The notes under the pieces are model-generated. The model ran no database searches and was not told the DNA's origin. It was given only the letters and a program-made list of their open reading frames with translations. From positions 3,399,990-3,463,989 of the forward strand of contig NZ_OW824151.1 of the NCBI RefSeq assembly GCF_942548115.1: a stretch of DNA of 64,000 nucleotides, in the 5' to 3' direction. The DNA is from Aeromicrobium sp. Leaf245 (GTDB lineage: Bacteria > Actinomycetota > Actinomycetes > Propionibacteriales > Nocardioidaceae). This document shows positions 26,503 through 35,383 of the stretch, one piece after another (within the stretch, counting starts at the first letter, position 1; the number at the start of each line of letters is the position of its first letter). The translations under genes were made by a program, and so were the position numbers.

Positions 26503-27858
26503 ATGCCGACGCCGACCACCCGCCGTTCCCTCGGCTCGCGGTGGATCCTGGTCGTGGTCCTCGGCGTGCTCGGTGCCGTGGCGGGGCAGCTGCTCGTGTC
26601 CGGCATCACACCGCGCTACGAGGCCTCGGCCGAGGTCCTCGTCGAGCCGCCCGTCGGCACCGAGGAGGTGCCCGCCCGCACGCTCTCGGCCCGGACGCTC
26701 GAGTCGTACGGCCGGATCCTGGGCGGACCCGCGCTCGTGGGCCGCGCCGGCGAGGCGCTCGGCACCACGCCGATCCCCCGCGACGACGTCACCTCCGGCG
26801 TGGTCGGCGACAGCACGATCCTGAAGGTCACCGTGCGCGACGACAGCCTGGCCGACGCACGCGAGGCCGCCGGACAGGTCGCCGAGGAGTTCACCACCTG
26901 GCTCGCCACGAAGCAGGAGGACCTCGACGCCGCACAGCGCGAGACCACGCTCGTGATCGACCCGGGCTCGGGCTCCGCCTCGCCCGTGGAGCCGACGCGG
27001 TGGCCCTACCTGCTCGGCGGGCTGCTCGCGGGCCTGCTGATCGGCCTCGCCGTGGCTCGGTGGCGCCAGTCGACCGACCGGGGCATCGCCACCACCGACG
27101 ACCTCGAGGCGGCCACCGGCTCACCCGTGCTGGGCGCGATCGCGCACGACCGGGCCGCGCACGACTCCCCCCTGCTCACCTCGCTGTCCCCTCAGCACCC
27201 TCGCGCCGAGGCGGTGCGCATCCTGCGCACCAACCTGCAGTTCGTCGACGTCGACCACGACCGCACCGTCGTGGCCGTCACCAGTGCCGTCGAGGCCGAG
27301 GGCAAGACGACCACCGCCTGCAACCTCGCCATCGCCCTCGCGCAGTCGGGCCTGCGGGTCGCGCTGGTCGAGGGCGACCTGCGCCGGCCCCAGCTCGCGG
27401 AGTCGTTCGGCCTGGAGAGCACCGTCGGCCTGACGACGGTGCTGGTGGGCCGTGTCGACCTCGACGAGGCCTTGCAGGAGACCGAGGTCCCCGGGCTCGA
27501 CGTCCTCGCGAGCGGCGCCCGTCCGCCGAACCCGGCCGAGATCGTGCAGACCGGTGCCATGGAGCGCCTCGTCGCCGACCTGCGCCAGCGCTACGACGTC
27601 GTGCTGATCGACGCACCGCCCCTCCTGCCGGTCGCCGACGCCGCGATCCTGTCGCTGCTCGCCGACGGCGCGCTGCTCGTGGTGCGCCACGGACGCACCG
27701 GGCACGACCAGGTGCGAGCCGCGGTCGACCGGCTCGACACGGTCGGCGCGAAGCTGTTCGGCAGCGTGCTCTCCATGACGCCCCGCCGGGCCGCCGGCCG
27801 CTACGGCTACGGGTACGAGTACGCCCAGGGGAAGTCCTCGCGCCGACGTCGGCGCTGA
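26503..27858 (+). CDS. Wzc/CpsD-like polysaccharide chain-length regulator with tyrosine kinase domain
   Basis: A 451-aa protein starts at ATG 26503 behind AAGGAG. An N-terminal Wzz-type region has two membrane helices (about 15-35 and 167-187) around an extracytoplasmic loop. The BY-kinase domain follows: Walker A SAVEAEGKTTTACNLA, Walker A' VALVEGDLRRP and Walker B VVLIDAPPLLP. The C-terminal tyrosine cluster GRYGYGYEYAQ is the likely autophosphorylation site. It should control capsule or exopolysaccharide length and export. A matching low-molecular-weight phosphatase is encoded convergently 14 bp downstream. Confidence 0.9.
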   Translation: MPTPTTRRSLGSRWILVVVLGVLGAVAGQLLVSGITPRYEASAEVLVEPPVGTEEVPARTLSARTLESYGRILGGPALVGRAGEALGTTPIPRDDVTSGVVGDSTILKVTVRDDSLADAREAAGQVAEEFTTWLATKQEDLDAAQRETTLVIDPGSGSASPVEPTRWPYLLGGLLAGLLIGLAVARWRQSTDRGIATTDDLEAATGSPVLGAIAHDRAAHDSPLLTSLSPQHPRAEAVRILRTNLQFVDVDHDRTVVAVTSAVEAEGKTTTACNLAIALAQSGLRVALVEGDLRRPQLAESFGLESTVGLTTVLVGRVDLDEALQETEVPGLDVLASGARPPNPAEIVQTGAMERLVADLRQRYDVVLIDAPPLLPVADAAILSLLADGALLVVRHGRTGHDQVRAAVDRLDTVGAKLFGSVLSMTPRRAAGRYGYGYEYAQGKSSRRRRR

Positions 27859-27872
27859 CTATGTCGCCGGCG

Positions 27873-28424
27873 TCAGGCCGGCTGCAGCAGCGACAGCGTG
27901 CGCGCGATCGACGCCGTCGCGTCGTCGATCAGGTCGGCCGTGCTGCGGTGCACCGCCGGTGAGCGCCGGAAGGGGTCCGGCACGTCGGCGCGCGCCGGTC
28001 CCGTGCTGCGGCGGCGGGCCGCGTCGGCGACGAGCTCGGGCAGCTGCGTCGCCTCGTGCCCCTCGACGAGCGCCGCGAACTCGAGCAGCGTGAAGGTCTT
28101 GCGCAGGGCACCGGGGTCGAGCTCCAGCACGGCGGACCGGTGCTCCTTGGTGGCGGTCAGCACGAGGTCGGCGCCCCGGACGTGGCGCACCTCCAGCGGC
28201 TGCGAACGGAAGTCGGAGCCGTCGATCTCGAGCCGGGCGAGCTCGAGGCGCACCATGCTGTCGACGGGCGCGTCGCGCCAGCCCATCACCCCGGCGCTGG
28301 CGACCTCGAAGGTGGACGGGTCGAGTCGTTCCTTCAGGAGCAGCTCCATGAGGGGCGAACGACACACGTTGGCCGTGCACACCGCGAGGATGCTCCACCG
28401 ACTGCGCTCGGGACGGGCGCCCAC
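27873..28424 (-). CDS. Low-molecular-weight protein tyrosine phosphatase
   Basis: A 183-aa phosphatase starts at GTG 28424, one base after the YgfZ stop. The P-loop is VCTANVCRSP (Cys16-x5-Arg22-Ser), and the general-acid aspartate is in DVPDPFRRSP near residue 145. Family members remove phosphate from tyrosine autokinases of the Wzc/CpsD type. The kinase gene lies convergently next door, so the pair probably forms the switch controlling polysaccharide assembly. Co-transcription with ygfZ upstream looks incidental. Confidence 0.87.
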   Translation of the reverse strand: MGARPERSRWSILAVCTANVCRSPLMELLLKERLDPSTFEVASAGVMGWRDAPVDSMVRLELARLEIDGSDFRSQPLEVRHVRGADLVLTATKEHRSAVLELDPGALRKTFTLLEFAALVEGHEATQLPELVADAARRRSTGPARADVPDPFRRSPAVHRSTADLIDDATASIARTLSLLQPA

Positions 28425-28425
28425 C

Positions 28426-29445
28426 TCAGGGGCCCGACCGCGGTCGGACGTGCAGCCCCACCTCGGGGTCGACCACGGGCTCCTGTCCTGCGGCCACACC
28501 GTCGACGACCAGCGCGGCGTCGACCGGGACCGAGCGCTTGACGAGGGCCAGACCGATGGGACCGAGCTCGTGGTGCAGGGCGCGCGACCCGAGCACGCCG
28601 ACCGCCTTGCCCGGCTCGTCGGAGCGCTCCACGGCGCTGCCGGGTGCGGGCAGCCGGTCGGGCGAGCCGTCGAGGTGCAGCAGGACCAGCCGACGCGGCG
28701 GCCGGCCCAGGTTGTGCACGCGGGCGACGGTCTCCTGGCCCCGGTAGCAACCCTTGTCGAGGTGGACGGCCCGCTCGAGCAGCCCGACCTCGTTGGGGAT
28801 CGTGCGGTCGTCGGTGTCGACGCCAAAGCGTGGCGTCCCGGATGCGATGCGCAGGGCCTCCCAGGCCCACGTGCCTGCCGGGCGGCCGTACCGCTGGGGC
28901 CACGAGGCCACCGTGTCGCGCGGCTCGATGGCCCATCGCGCGCCCCCGCCGTCCTGCTCGGCGGCGTGCAGCCCCACGACGGCGTGGGTGGCGGTGACGT
29001 CGGCGACCTCGACCCGCGTCATGAACCGCATGCGGTCCAGGAACGTGACGAGCGCCGCGCCGGCGCCGGGCTCGGTGTGCGCCCAGAAGGTGGTGCCGTC
29101 GTCGACGCCCTCGAACGCGTGCTCGATGCGGCCCTGAGGGGTGAGCACGAGCCCCTCGGTGGCCAGCCCGGGCTCGAGCCGCTCGAGGTGCTGGGTCGTG
29201 AGCGAGTGCAGCCAGGTGAGCCGGTCGGGGCCGGTGACCGTCAGCACGTCCCGGTGCGAGAGGTCGACGAAGCCGTCGCCCTTCTCGAGACGACGTTGCT
29301 CGACGGTGAGCTCGCCGTAGTGGGCCGCGACGCCGTGGTCGGGGCGGTCGGCCTCGACGGCACCCTCGAGGTCGAGCAGGGGGCTGCGGCGCCGCGCCGG
29401 GGCGAGGTCGTCCGCGGCGGCGGGGTCGGGCTGCGGCTCAGACAC
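28426..29445 (-). CDS. ygfZ: YgfZ/GcvT-like folate-binding protein
   Basis: A 339-aa protein starts at GTG 29445. The diagnostic motif KGCYRGQETVARVHNLG is the YgfZ signature with its conserved Cys. The GcvT-like fold also shows FVDLSHRDVLTVTGPDRLTW. YgfZ proteins use folate and support assembly or repair of some iron-sulfur enzymes. The start overlaps by 8 bp the end of the nitrobindin-like gene upstream, so the three leftward genes to 27873 probably form one operon. Confidence 0.92.
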   Translation of the reverse strand: MSEPQPDPAAADDLAPARRRSPLLDLEGAVEADRPDHGVAAHYGELTVEQRRLEKGDGFVDLSHRDVLTVTGPDRLTWLHSLTTQHLERLEPGLATEGLVLTPQGRIEHAFEGVDDGTTFWAHTEPGAGAALVTFLDRMRFMTRVEVADVTATHAVVGLHAAEQDGGGARWAIEPRDTVASWPQRYGRPAGTWAWEALRIASGTPRFGVDTDDRTIPNEVGLLERAVHLDKGCYRGQETVARVHNLGRPPRRLVLLHLDGSPDRLPAPGSAVERSDEPGKAVGVLGSRALHHELGPIGLALVKRSVPVDAALVVDGVAAGQEPVVDPEVGLHVRPRSGP

Positions 29446-29950
29446 GGGCGAGCTTCCCCCACAGGTGCGACTGCATGGTCTGGCCCTCGGCGGCCTTGTC
29501 GATCGCGTACATGAGCGAGCCGTCGACCAGGCCGTACATGCGCTGGCCGGCGGTGTACTCCGCCGCCGACTGGGTGCGGGCGACGATGTCGGTCGCGAGC
29601 GTGATGCGGGGTCCCTCGGCGACGCCGTACCAGACCTCGGCGTACCCGGTGGGGTGGGCGAGGACCAGCTCGACGTTGATGCCCTTGCCGCCCTCCACGA
29701 GACCGGCAGGCCTCAGGAAGCCGGTCTCGAGGTCGCCGGGGCCGATGCGCTCGCCGGACTCGTCGGTGACCCACGACCGGCTGAAGTAGTGCAGGAAGGG
29801 CCGGGTGTCGTGGGCGAGCACGACGTCCTGCTCGAAGGAGTAGGGCTCGATCGTCGGGTAGTCGCCACGCCCGTTGCCGTGCCAGGTTCCGAGCAACCAG
29901 GCCAGGGGCGCGACGTCGGGGTGGAGGTCGGCGGGGATCTCGAAGGCCAT
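29438..29950 (-). CDS. FABP/nitrobindin-like heme-binding beta-barrel protein
   Basis: A 170-aa protein with the nitrobindin-type start motif LLGTWHGNGRGDYPT (GxWxGxG) and a C-terminal TMQSHLWGKL whose His is the likely heme ligand. Actinobacterial members are annotated FABP family or peroxynitrite isomerase; nitric-oxide or peroxynitrite chemistry is shown for some relatives. ATG 29950 lies seven bases after TACGAT on this strand, favouring it over the ATG three codons upstream. It is divergent from dtd, whose promoter lies in the same 36-bp gap. Confidence 0.9.
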   Translation of the reverse strand: MAFEIPADLHPDVAPLAWLLGTWHGNGRGDYPTIEPYSFEQDVVLAHDTRPFLHYFSRSWVTDESGERIGPGDLETGFLRPAGLVEGGKGINVELVLAHPTGYAEVWYGVAEGPRITLATDIVARTQSAAEYTAGQRMYGLVDGSLMYAIDKAAEGQTMQSHLWGKLARV

Positions 29951-29986
29951 GGGGTCCATCGTATCGACGCGCGCTAACCTGCCGAC

Positions 29987-30427
29987 GTGCGTGCGGTCGT
30001 CCAGCGGGTGAGCGAGGCCTCGGTCGTCGTCGACGGCGAGGTCGTCGGCTCCGTGGGCGGCACCGACGCGGACGCCGACCATCTCCTCGTGCTGCTCGGC
30101 GTCACCCACGACGACACCGTGCAGAAGGCCGACGCGCTCGCGCGGAAGGTGCACGGCCTGCGCATCCTGCACGACGAGGTCTCGGTCGCCGACACCGGCG
30201 GCGCGGTCCTCGTCGTCAGCCAGTTCACGCTCTACGGCGACGCGCGCAAGGGGCGGCGTCCCACGTGGACGGCCGCCGCACCGGGCGCCGTGGCCGAGCC
30301 GCTGTACGACGAGTTCTGTGCCGCCCTGCGGGCCCTGGGCACGACGGTCCCCACCGGCCGCTTCGGTGCCGACATGCAGGTCCGCTCGGTCAACGACGGG
30401 CCGTTCACCGTCCTGCTCGAGCTGTAG
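29987..30427 (+). CDS. dtd: D-aminoacyl-tRNA deacylase
   Basis: A 146-aa enzyme starts at GTG 29987, six bases after TAACCT (29975-29980), so leaderless. It hydrolyses D-amino acids wrongly attached to tRNA. The two family motifs are present: [16 protein letters not shown] and [12 protein letters not shown]. Length is standard. The 36-bp divergent gap to the nitrobindin-like gene contains both -10 elements, so the two promoters are nearly back to back. Confidence 0.95.
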   Translation: MRAVVQRVSEASVVVDGEVVGSVGGTDADADHLLVLLGVTHDDTVQKADALARKVHGLRILHDEVSVADTGGAVLVVSQFTLYGDARKGRRPTWTAAAPGAVAEPLYDEFCAALRALGTTVPTGRFGADMQVRSVNDGPFTVLLEL

Positions 30428-30465
30428 CGCCTTCGCATTCTGACCGTCCTTTCAGGTGAAGGACG

Positions 30466-30471
30466 TAGGAT
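30466..30471 (+). promoter_or_regulatory. Probable -10 element of the LCP gene, preceded by a small hairpin
   Basis: TAGGAT at 30466-30471 lies 73 bp before the LCP start. Just before it, GTCCTT (30446-30451) and AAGGAC (30459-30464) form a 6-bp inverted repeat. This could be a weak terminator for dtd or an operator. Confidence 0.4.
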
Positions 30472-30544
30472 TCTCGAATCGGCGTCGGCGAACGTGCCCC
30501 GGCGCCGTCGTCCTGACCCCACCAGAACATCGAACGGGAGTGCC

Positions 30545-31660
30545 ATGTCGCGTCGCGAGAAGCGAGCGCGCCGCGAAGTCAAGGGCAAGCGTCGCGCCGG
30601 CGGCGTCCCCTTCCACCGCCGGCACCGCAAGCTGGTCGTGGGTGTCGTCGGCGCCCTCGTCCTCGTCCTCGGCACGGGCACCGCGTACGCCTACTACCTC
30701 AACGCCCAGCTGGGCAACGTCGGTCGGGTCGAGAACAAGCTGAAGGAAGCCGACCGCCCCGATCCCGACAAGGGCAAGGCGCTCAACATCCTGCTGCTGG
30801 GCTCCGACAAGGGCAAGAAGGTCGAGGGCGCCGAGGACACGACGCTGGCCGAGGACGCCGCCTCCGGGTCGTGGCCGGCCGGCAAGTACCGCAGCGACAC
30901 GTTGATGATCGCGCACATCACGTCGGACCGGAAGAAGGTCTACCTCGTCTCGATCCCGCGTGACACCTACACCGACATCTACGACGAGACCGGCACCAAG
31001 CAGTCGACGCAGAAGATCAACGACGCCTTCGCGGAGTTCGGCCCGAACGGTGCGATCTCGACCGTCGAGAACCTCACCGACCTGCGCATGCGGCACCTCG
31101 CGATCATCGACTGGGACGGCTTCAAGAGCCTCTCCAAGGCCGTCGGCGGCGTGCCCGTCTACATCCCCCGGCCGTTCTACGACCCCAAGCAGAAGGTCCA
31201 GTGGGAGGCCGGCGAGCAGACCCTCGAGGGCAAGAAGGCCCTCGCCTACGTGCGCACGCGCTACGGCCTGCTCCGCGGCGACTTCGACCGCATCGCCCGC
31301 CAGCAGAACTTCCTGCGGTCGCTCATGAAGAAGATGCTCGCGCGCGACACCATGAGCAACCCCATCAAGCTGACCCGCACCCTCACCGCGGTCACCAAGA
31401 ACCTCACCGTCGACGCCGGCTGGGACCCGGGCGACATGCGTGCGCTCGCGCTCTCGCTGCGCGGCACCGGGTCCGACGACGTCACGTTCCTCACGGCTCC
31501 GGTGGCCACCACCGAGACCATCCCGGTCGTCGGCAGCATCGTCAGGCTCGACGAGGCCAAGAACGCCGAGCTGTTCACCGCGCTGCGCGAGGACCGCATG
31601 GACGAGTACCTGGAGAAGTACCCCGACGACCAGCTCGCCGACGAGGACCAGATCGGCTGA
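30545..31660 (+). CDS. LytR-CpsA-Psr (LCP) family cell-wall glycopolymer ligase
   Basis: A 371-aa membrane-anchored enzyme starts at ATG 30545 behind GGGAG. A basic cytoplasmic start of about 30 residues precedes a membrane helix (KLVVGVVGALVLVLGTGTAY). The LCP domain shows NILLLGSD, YRSDTLMIAHI, VSIPRDTYTDIY, KINDAFAEFGPNG and YVRTRYGLLRGDFDRIARQQ, including the Arg and Asp residues that bind polyprenyl pyrophosphate and Mg. LCP proteins transfer teichoic acid, arabinogalactan or capsule onto peptidoglycan. It is convergent with the DUF4012 gene. Confidence 0.93.
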   Translation: MSRREKRARREVKGKRRAGGVPFHRRHRKLVVGVVGALVLVLGTGTAYAYYLNAQLGNVGRVENKLKEADRPDPDKGKALNILLLGSDKGKKVEGAEDTTLAEDAASGSWPAGKYRSDTLMIAHITSDRKKVYLVSIPRDTYTDIYDETGTKQSTQKINDAFAEFGPNGAISTVENLTDLRMRHLAIIDWDGFKSLSKAVGGVPVYIPRPFYDPKQKVQWEAGEQTLEGKKALAYVRTRYGLLRGDFDRIARQQNFLRSLMKKMLARDTMSNPIKLTRTLTAVTKNLTVDAGWDPGDMRALALSLRGTGSDDVTFLTAPVATTETIPVVGSIVRLDEAKNAELFTALREDRMDEYLEKYPDDQLADEDQIG

Positions 31661-31669
31661 CGCGCCGGC

Positions 31670-33451
31670 TCAGCCGCAGGCCGAGCGGACCCGGACGTCG
31701 TTCGCGCCGGCCTCGATGCCGGGCGTGGTCGTGAGCACCGCGTCGCTCGTCTGCCCCTCGCCCGTGCGCACCTGGACCTCCAGGTCGACCGACTCCCCGG
31801 GTCGCAGGGTCACGGGGACGACCGTCACCCGACGGTCGCCGATCCGCCCGCCCGACGGTGTCCGCTCGACGTCGGCCAGCCGCACGCGCTCGAACACGCC
31901 GCCGGCCGGTGCCACGACCCGCACGGAGAGCCGCTGGTCCCCCGGACGCAGTCCCGGGAGCTCGAGCCCCGTGATGGAGATCGGGAGCGCGGTGTCGGGG
32001 ACCGTGGAGGTGAGCGTGGTGCGCAGCGTGAGCACCTGCGCCCGGTCGTCGACGCACCGCACGGAGCGCAGCGTGGACGACGCGTCGAGGTAGTACTGCA
32101 GCTTCGCGCCCTTGCTGTCGTCGACGTACACGCCCACGTGGGCCCGGTCCCGCGTCTGCGGGAGCGCACCCGCGACGCCCGTGGAACGGATGCGGCGCTG
32201 CTCGGACTCGTCGGCCGACCACACGAGGACCCGGTTGTCGACGCTGGCCTGCACGAGGGCCTCGAGCACGGGCTGGGTGGCGCCCTGCCCGTCCACGAAC
32301 GCGTCGAAGATGCGGCGGGCGGCGTCCTCGAACACGGCGTCCTGCCCGAGCAGGTCGGTGGCGTAGCGGCGGTAGACGCCGTTGAGCAGCTCGTCGACGG
32401 CGTTCTCGGCCGTGAGCCGCGTGCCGTCCTCGAGCGTCACCGGCCCGAGCCCCTGCAGGAGGTAGCCCAGCGTCACCGGGTCGACGGACACGACGCCGTC
32501 GAAGCGCGTGTCGAGCTCCTCGCCCACGAGGGAGCTCGCGAAGGCCGCGGCCTCGGGGAAGTCGGGCACGGCGGTCGTGTTGCGCAGGTCCGTCGCGGCG
32601 GTCACCGGCACGGCACCGAGCTGGTCCTCCGGCACCGTCAGACGCGGCCTGTCGTTCGGTGGCACGTCGATGGCCGAGCCCTGCGTGCGCATGCGCACCT
32701 TGCCGCGATCGGCCTCGATGACGGCGAACGATCCCGGGATGCCGCCGAGCGAGCGGATCTCGGCGTTGTTCTGGATGAGCAGGAGGTAGCGGCGGCGCTC
32801 GCTCCCGCCCAGCATCTCCGGCAGCAGCGCGGCCGCGGTGTCCGCGACGCGTGCGGCCGACGCGGCGCTGGTCAGGGAGCCCTGCAGGCGGCGGACCGGC
32901 GCCTGGAGCCGGCCCGCGACCTTCTGCGGCTCGATCTCGCCCACGCCGCGTGCAGCGCGCTCGAGGGCCTCGCGCGGGCCGGCCAGGCGCGGTGCCACGG
33001 CCTCGAGGTTCGCGATGTCGACCCGTCCGTCGCGCGGCGAGAACGCGTCGAGCCCCACCTGGGCGGTGACGTCGACGATAGTGGGCACGGCCTGGGTGGC
33101 GACCCGGTCGACCTCGCGCGCGACCACGCGCACGGCGTCGACGTCGTCACCGACGATCGGGACGTGGGAGAACACCGCCCACAACGGACCATCCGTCGAG
33201 GCGTGCGCGCGGCCCGCGACGTCGGTCAGGACCGCCGACGTCTGCCGCGCACCGTCCGCGTCGCCCTGCGCCACCTGGGCCAGGAGCAGCTGGGACTGGT
33301 CGCTCGCCCGCGACAGCAGGATCGCTGCGCGCACCCCCTGCCAGGCCAGGACCACGACGCAGACCGTGAGCACCGCTCCCGTCACGGCCAGACCCAGCCG
33401 GACCCACCCTGCCCGGTCGTACCGCTCGGGCAGGAAGCGTGGCGACGCCAC
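31670..33451 (-). CDS. DUF4012 membrane-anchored surface protein
   Basis: A 593-aa protein starts at GTG 33451. One N-terminal membrane helix (about 17-45) anchors a large extracytoplasmic region. DUF4012 is recognised by YLLLIQNNAEIRSLGGIPGS, DVPPNDRPRL, ATDLRNTTAVPDFPEAAAFA and DGVVSVDPVTLGYLLQGLGP. The family's function is unknown; it is often found with surface polysaccharide genes. It begins 6 bp after the LPGTG-anchored protein gene, so the two form an operon. A beta-rich C-terminal domain (about 440-593) looks Ig-like. Confidence 0.88.
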   Translation of the reverse strand: MASPRFLPERYDRAGWVRLGLAVTGAVLTVCVVVLAWQGVRAAILLSRASDQSQLLLAQVAQGDADGARQTSAVLTDVAGRAHASTDGPLWAVFSHVPIVGDDVDAVRVVAREVDRVATQAVPTIVDVTAQVGLDAFSPRDGRVDIANLEAVAPRLAGPREALERAARGVGEIEPQKVAGRLQAPVRRLQGSLTSAASAARVADTAAALLPEMLGGSERRRYLLLIQNNAEIRSLGGIPGSFAVIEADRGKVRMRTQGSAIDVPPNDRPRLTVPEDQLGAVPVTAATDLRNTTAVPDFPEAAAFASSLVGEELDTRFDGVVSVDPVTLGYLLQGLGPVTLEDGTRLTAENAVDELLNGVYRRYATDLLGQDAVFEDAARRIFDAFVDGQGATQPVLEALVQASVDNRVLVWSADESEQRRIRSTGVAGALPQTRDRAHVGVYVDDSKGAKLQYYLDASSTLRSVRCVDDRAQVLTLRTTLTSTVPDTALPISITGLELPGLRPGDQRLSVRVVAPAGGVFERVRLADVERTPSGGRIGDRRVTVVPVTLRPGESVDLEVQVRTGEGQTSDAVLTTTPGIEAGANDVRVRSACG

Positions 33452-33457
33452 GACGGG

Positions 33458-33988
33458 TCAGCTGCTGCGGCGGCGTTGGACCACGGCGCCGATGCCGGCG
33501 AGCACGAGCAGTGCACCGAGCACCAGCAGCCAGAGGTCGGTGCCACCGGTGCCGGGCAGGATGCCGGCCGCGTCGCCGGCGTCGGCGTCCGCGTCGGCCG
33601 CGGCGTCGCCGTCGTCGCCACCACCGACCACGACGAGCACCTCGGCGCTCACGGCGCCGAGGTCGCCGCACGTCGCGACGACCTGGGTGCTCCGGGTGCT
33701 GGAGGCGGCCGGTGCCGTGAAGGTCGCCACGAGCTTCGTCGTGTCGTCCTCGCTGAACGACTGGTCCTCGTAGCTGACCGTGATGATCGTGGGCTGGTCC
33801 GCCGTGACCGTCGCGGTGAACGTCTCACCGGGGGCGACCCGCGTCTTCGACAGCTGCAGGTCGCAGACGGTGGGCGGGTAGGGCGCGTCGGCCGAGGCGA
33901 GGCCGGCCGCCGAGGCGGGAGGGACCGCTGCCACGAGGGCGAACGCGGCCAGCGCGGAGGCGACCAGAGTCGCGACGATCTTCTTCAT
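33458..33988 (-). CDS. Sortase-anchored (LPGTG) small surface protein
   Basis: A 176-aa protein starts at ATG 33988 (MKKIVATLVASALAAFALVA). A signal peptide ends at about residue 30 (PPASAAG). One Ig-like domain with two cysteines (TVCDLQLS, VVATCGDLG) follows, then an Asp/Ala linker and the sorting signal LPGTGGTDLWLLVLGALLVL with a basic QRRRSS tail. This is a complete LPXTG anchor. No sortase gene is visible in the window, so the enzyme must be elsewhere. It is co-transcribed with the DUF4012 gene. Confidence 0.88.
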   Translation of the reverse strand: MKKIVATLVASALAAFALVAAVPPASAAGLASADAPYPPTVCDLQLSKTRVAPGETFTATVTADQPTIITVSYEDQSFSEDDTTKLVATFTAPAASSTRSTQVVATCGDLGAVSAEVLVVVGGGDDGDAAADADADAGDAAGILPGTGGTDLWLLVLGALLVLAGIGAVVQRRRSS

Positions 33989-34093
33989 GACACTCCCAGG
34001 CGGTGACGGATCCCACGCGCACGCGGCCCCGTGGAGGAGCGTGCTCGACGGTAGAACGACGCTCGGTGCCGGAAGGTCACGCCCGAGGACGCG

Positions 34094-34121
34094 AAAAACC
34101 CCGGACCGGCAGGTCCGGGGT
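34094..34121 (-). terminator. Intrinsic terminator after DUF1416
   Basis: On the minus strand ACCCCGGACC-TGCC-GGTCCGGGGT is followed by TTTTT (34098-34094 on the plus strand as A residues), a classical hairpin plus U-tract, 27 bp past the DUF1416 stop. It is the clearest intrinsic terminator of the window. Confidence 0.88.
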
Positions 34122-34148
34122 CTCTCGGGTCGAGCCGTGGTGCGTGAC

Positions 34149-34466
34149 TCAGACGTGCACGGGCACCCGGTCGATGTCGACGACCACGTCGGCGACCACG
34201 CCGACCGCGGCCGCGACCGCGAGATCGACGGCCTCCGAGCGCGGCGCGAGCGTGCGCAGCGTCCACTCGCCGGGGCCGGCGAAGAACCGGAACTGGCCGG
34301 TCGCCGAGGTCGGGACCTCGGCGGTGAACTCGCCGGTGCGGTCGAGAAGACGCACGTAGGCGTTGCCGACCGGCTCGTCACCGCGGACGACGACGCCCTG
34401 GATGACGGCCTGGTTCGCGACGTCGACACCCTCGAGGCTGGGTCCGCCCTTGATCGCTCCGCACAT
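34149..34466 (-). CDS. DUF1416 family protein (SseC-like)
   Basis: A 105-aa protein starts at ATG 34466, one base after the sulfurtransferase stop. It begins MCGAIKGGPSLEGVDVA and shows VIQGVVVRGDEPVGNAYVRL and GQFRFFAGPGEWTLRTLA, a small beta-sandwich of the DUF1416 family. It is paired with CysA/SseA-type thiosulfate sulfurtransferases throughout Actinobacteria, where it is called SseC. Its biochemical role is not established. It is the last gene of the sulfur operon and is followed by a strong terminator. Confidence 0.92.
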   Translation of the reverse strand: MCGAIKGGPSLEGVDVANQAVIQGVVVRGDEPVGNAYVRLLDRTGEFTAEVPTSATGQFRFFAGPGEWTLRTLAPRSEAVDLAVAAAVGVVADVVVDIDRVPVHV

Positions 34467-34467
34467 G

Positions 34468-35316
34468 TCAGGCCTCCCCGCGCTCGTCGCCGATCGCCAC
34501 GGGGACGCCCCGCAACGAGCCGTACTCGCTCCACGAGCCGTCGTAGTTCTTGACGTTCGGGTAGCCGAGGATCTCGTTGAGCACGAACCACGTGTGCGAG
34601 CTGCGCTCACCGATGCGGCAGTACGCGATGGTGTCCTTGCCCTCGTCGAGGCCGGCCTGGGCGTAGAGCTCCTTGAGCTCCTCGTCCTTCTTGAAGGTGC
34701 CGTCGTCGTTGGCGGCCTTGCTCCACGGGACGTTGCCGGCCGTGGGGATGTGACCGGCGATCTGCGCGGCCTCCTGCGGCAGGTGCGCCGGGGCGAGCAG
34801 GCGTCCGGCGAACTCGTCGGGGCTGCGGACGTCGATGAGGTTCTTCGTGCCGATCGCCTCGATGACCTCGTCGCGGTAGGCGCGCACGGACTCGTCCGGC
34901 TCCTGTGCGGTGTACGTGGTGGCCGGGCGGTCCGGGACGTCGGCGCTCAGCTCGCGGCTGTCGAGCTCCCACTTCTTGCGGCCACCGTCGAGCAGACGGA
35001 GGTTCTCGTGGCCGTAGTAGGTCAGGTACCAGTAGGCGTACGCGGCGAACCAGTTGTTGTTGCCGCCGTAGAAGACGACGGTGTCGTCGTTGGCGACGCC
35101 CTTCCTCGAGAGCAGCTCCTCGAGCTTCTCCTTGGAGATGAAGTCGTGGCGCACGCCGTCCTGGAGGTCCTTCTTCCAGTCCAGCTTGATGGCGCCGGGG
35201 ATGTGGCCCTTGTCGTAGGCCTCGGCGTCCTCGTCGACCTCGATGAGGACGACCTTGGGGTCGTCGAGGTGCTCCTCGACCCAGTCTGCGGTGACGAGCG
35301 CGGTGTCGCGGCTCAT
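34468..35316 (-). CDS. Thiosulfate sulfurtransferase (two-domain rhodanese, CysA/SseA type)
   Basis: A 282-aa tandem rhodanese starts at ATG 35316. The N-terminal inactive domain has AYDKGHIPGAIKLDW. The C-terminal active domain has NLIDVRSPDEFAG, GHIPTAGNVPW and the catalytic loop IAYCRIGERSSHTW with its persulfide Cys. It transfers sulfane sulfur from thiosulfate to cyanide or thiol acceptors. Neighbours are thioredoxin-like, DUF4395 and DUF1416 genes, the usual actinobacterial sulfur-mobilisation set. Confidence 0.95.
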   Translation of the reverse strand: MSRDTALVTADWVEEHLDDPKVVLIEVDEDAEAYDKGHIPGAIKLDWKKDLQDGVRHDFISKEKLEELLSRKGVANDDTVVFYGGNNNWFAAYAYWYLTYYGHENLRLLDGGRKKWELDSRELSADVPDRPATTYTAQEPDESVRAYRDEVIEAIGTKNLIDVRSPDEFAGRLLAPAHLPQEAAQIAGHIPTAGNVPWSKAANDDGTFKKDEELKELYAQAGLDEGKDTIAYCRIGERSSHTWFVLNEILGYPNVKNYDGSWSEYGSLRGVPVAIGDERGEA

Positions 35317-35383
35317 GGTGATACCTCCGTGTGTTGACCCACTGGGCGTGGGGATGGGGCTGTGTGGTCGGGGTGGGTGGTGG

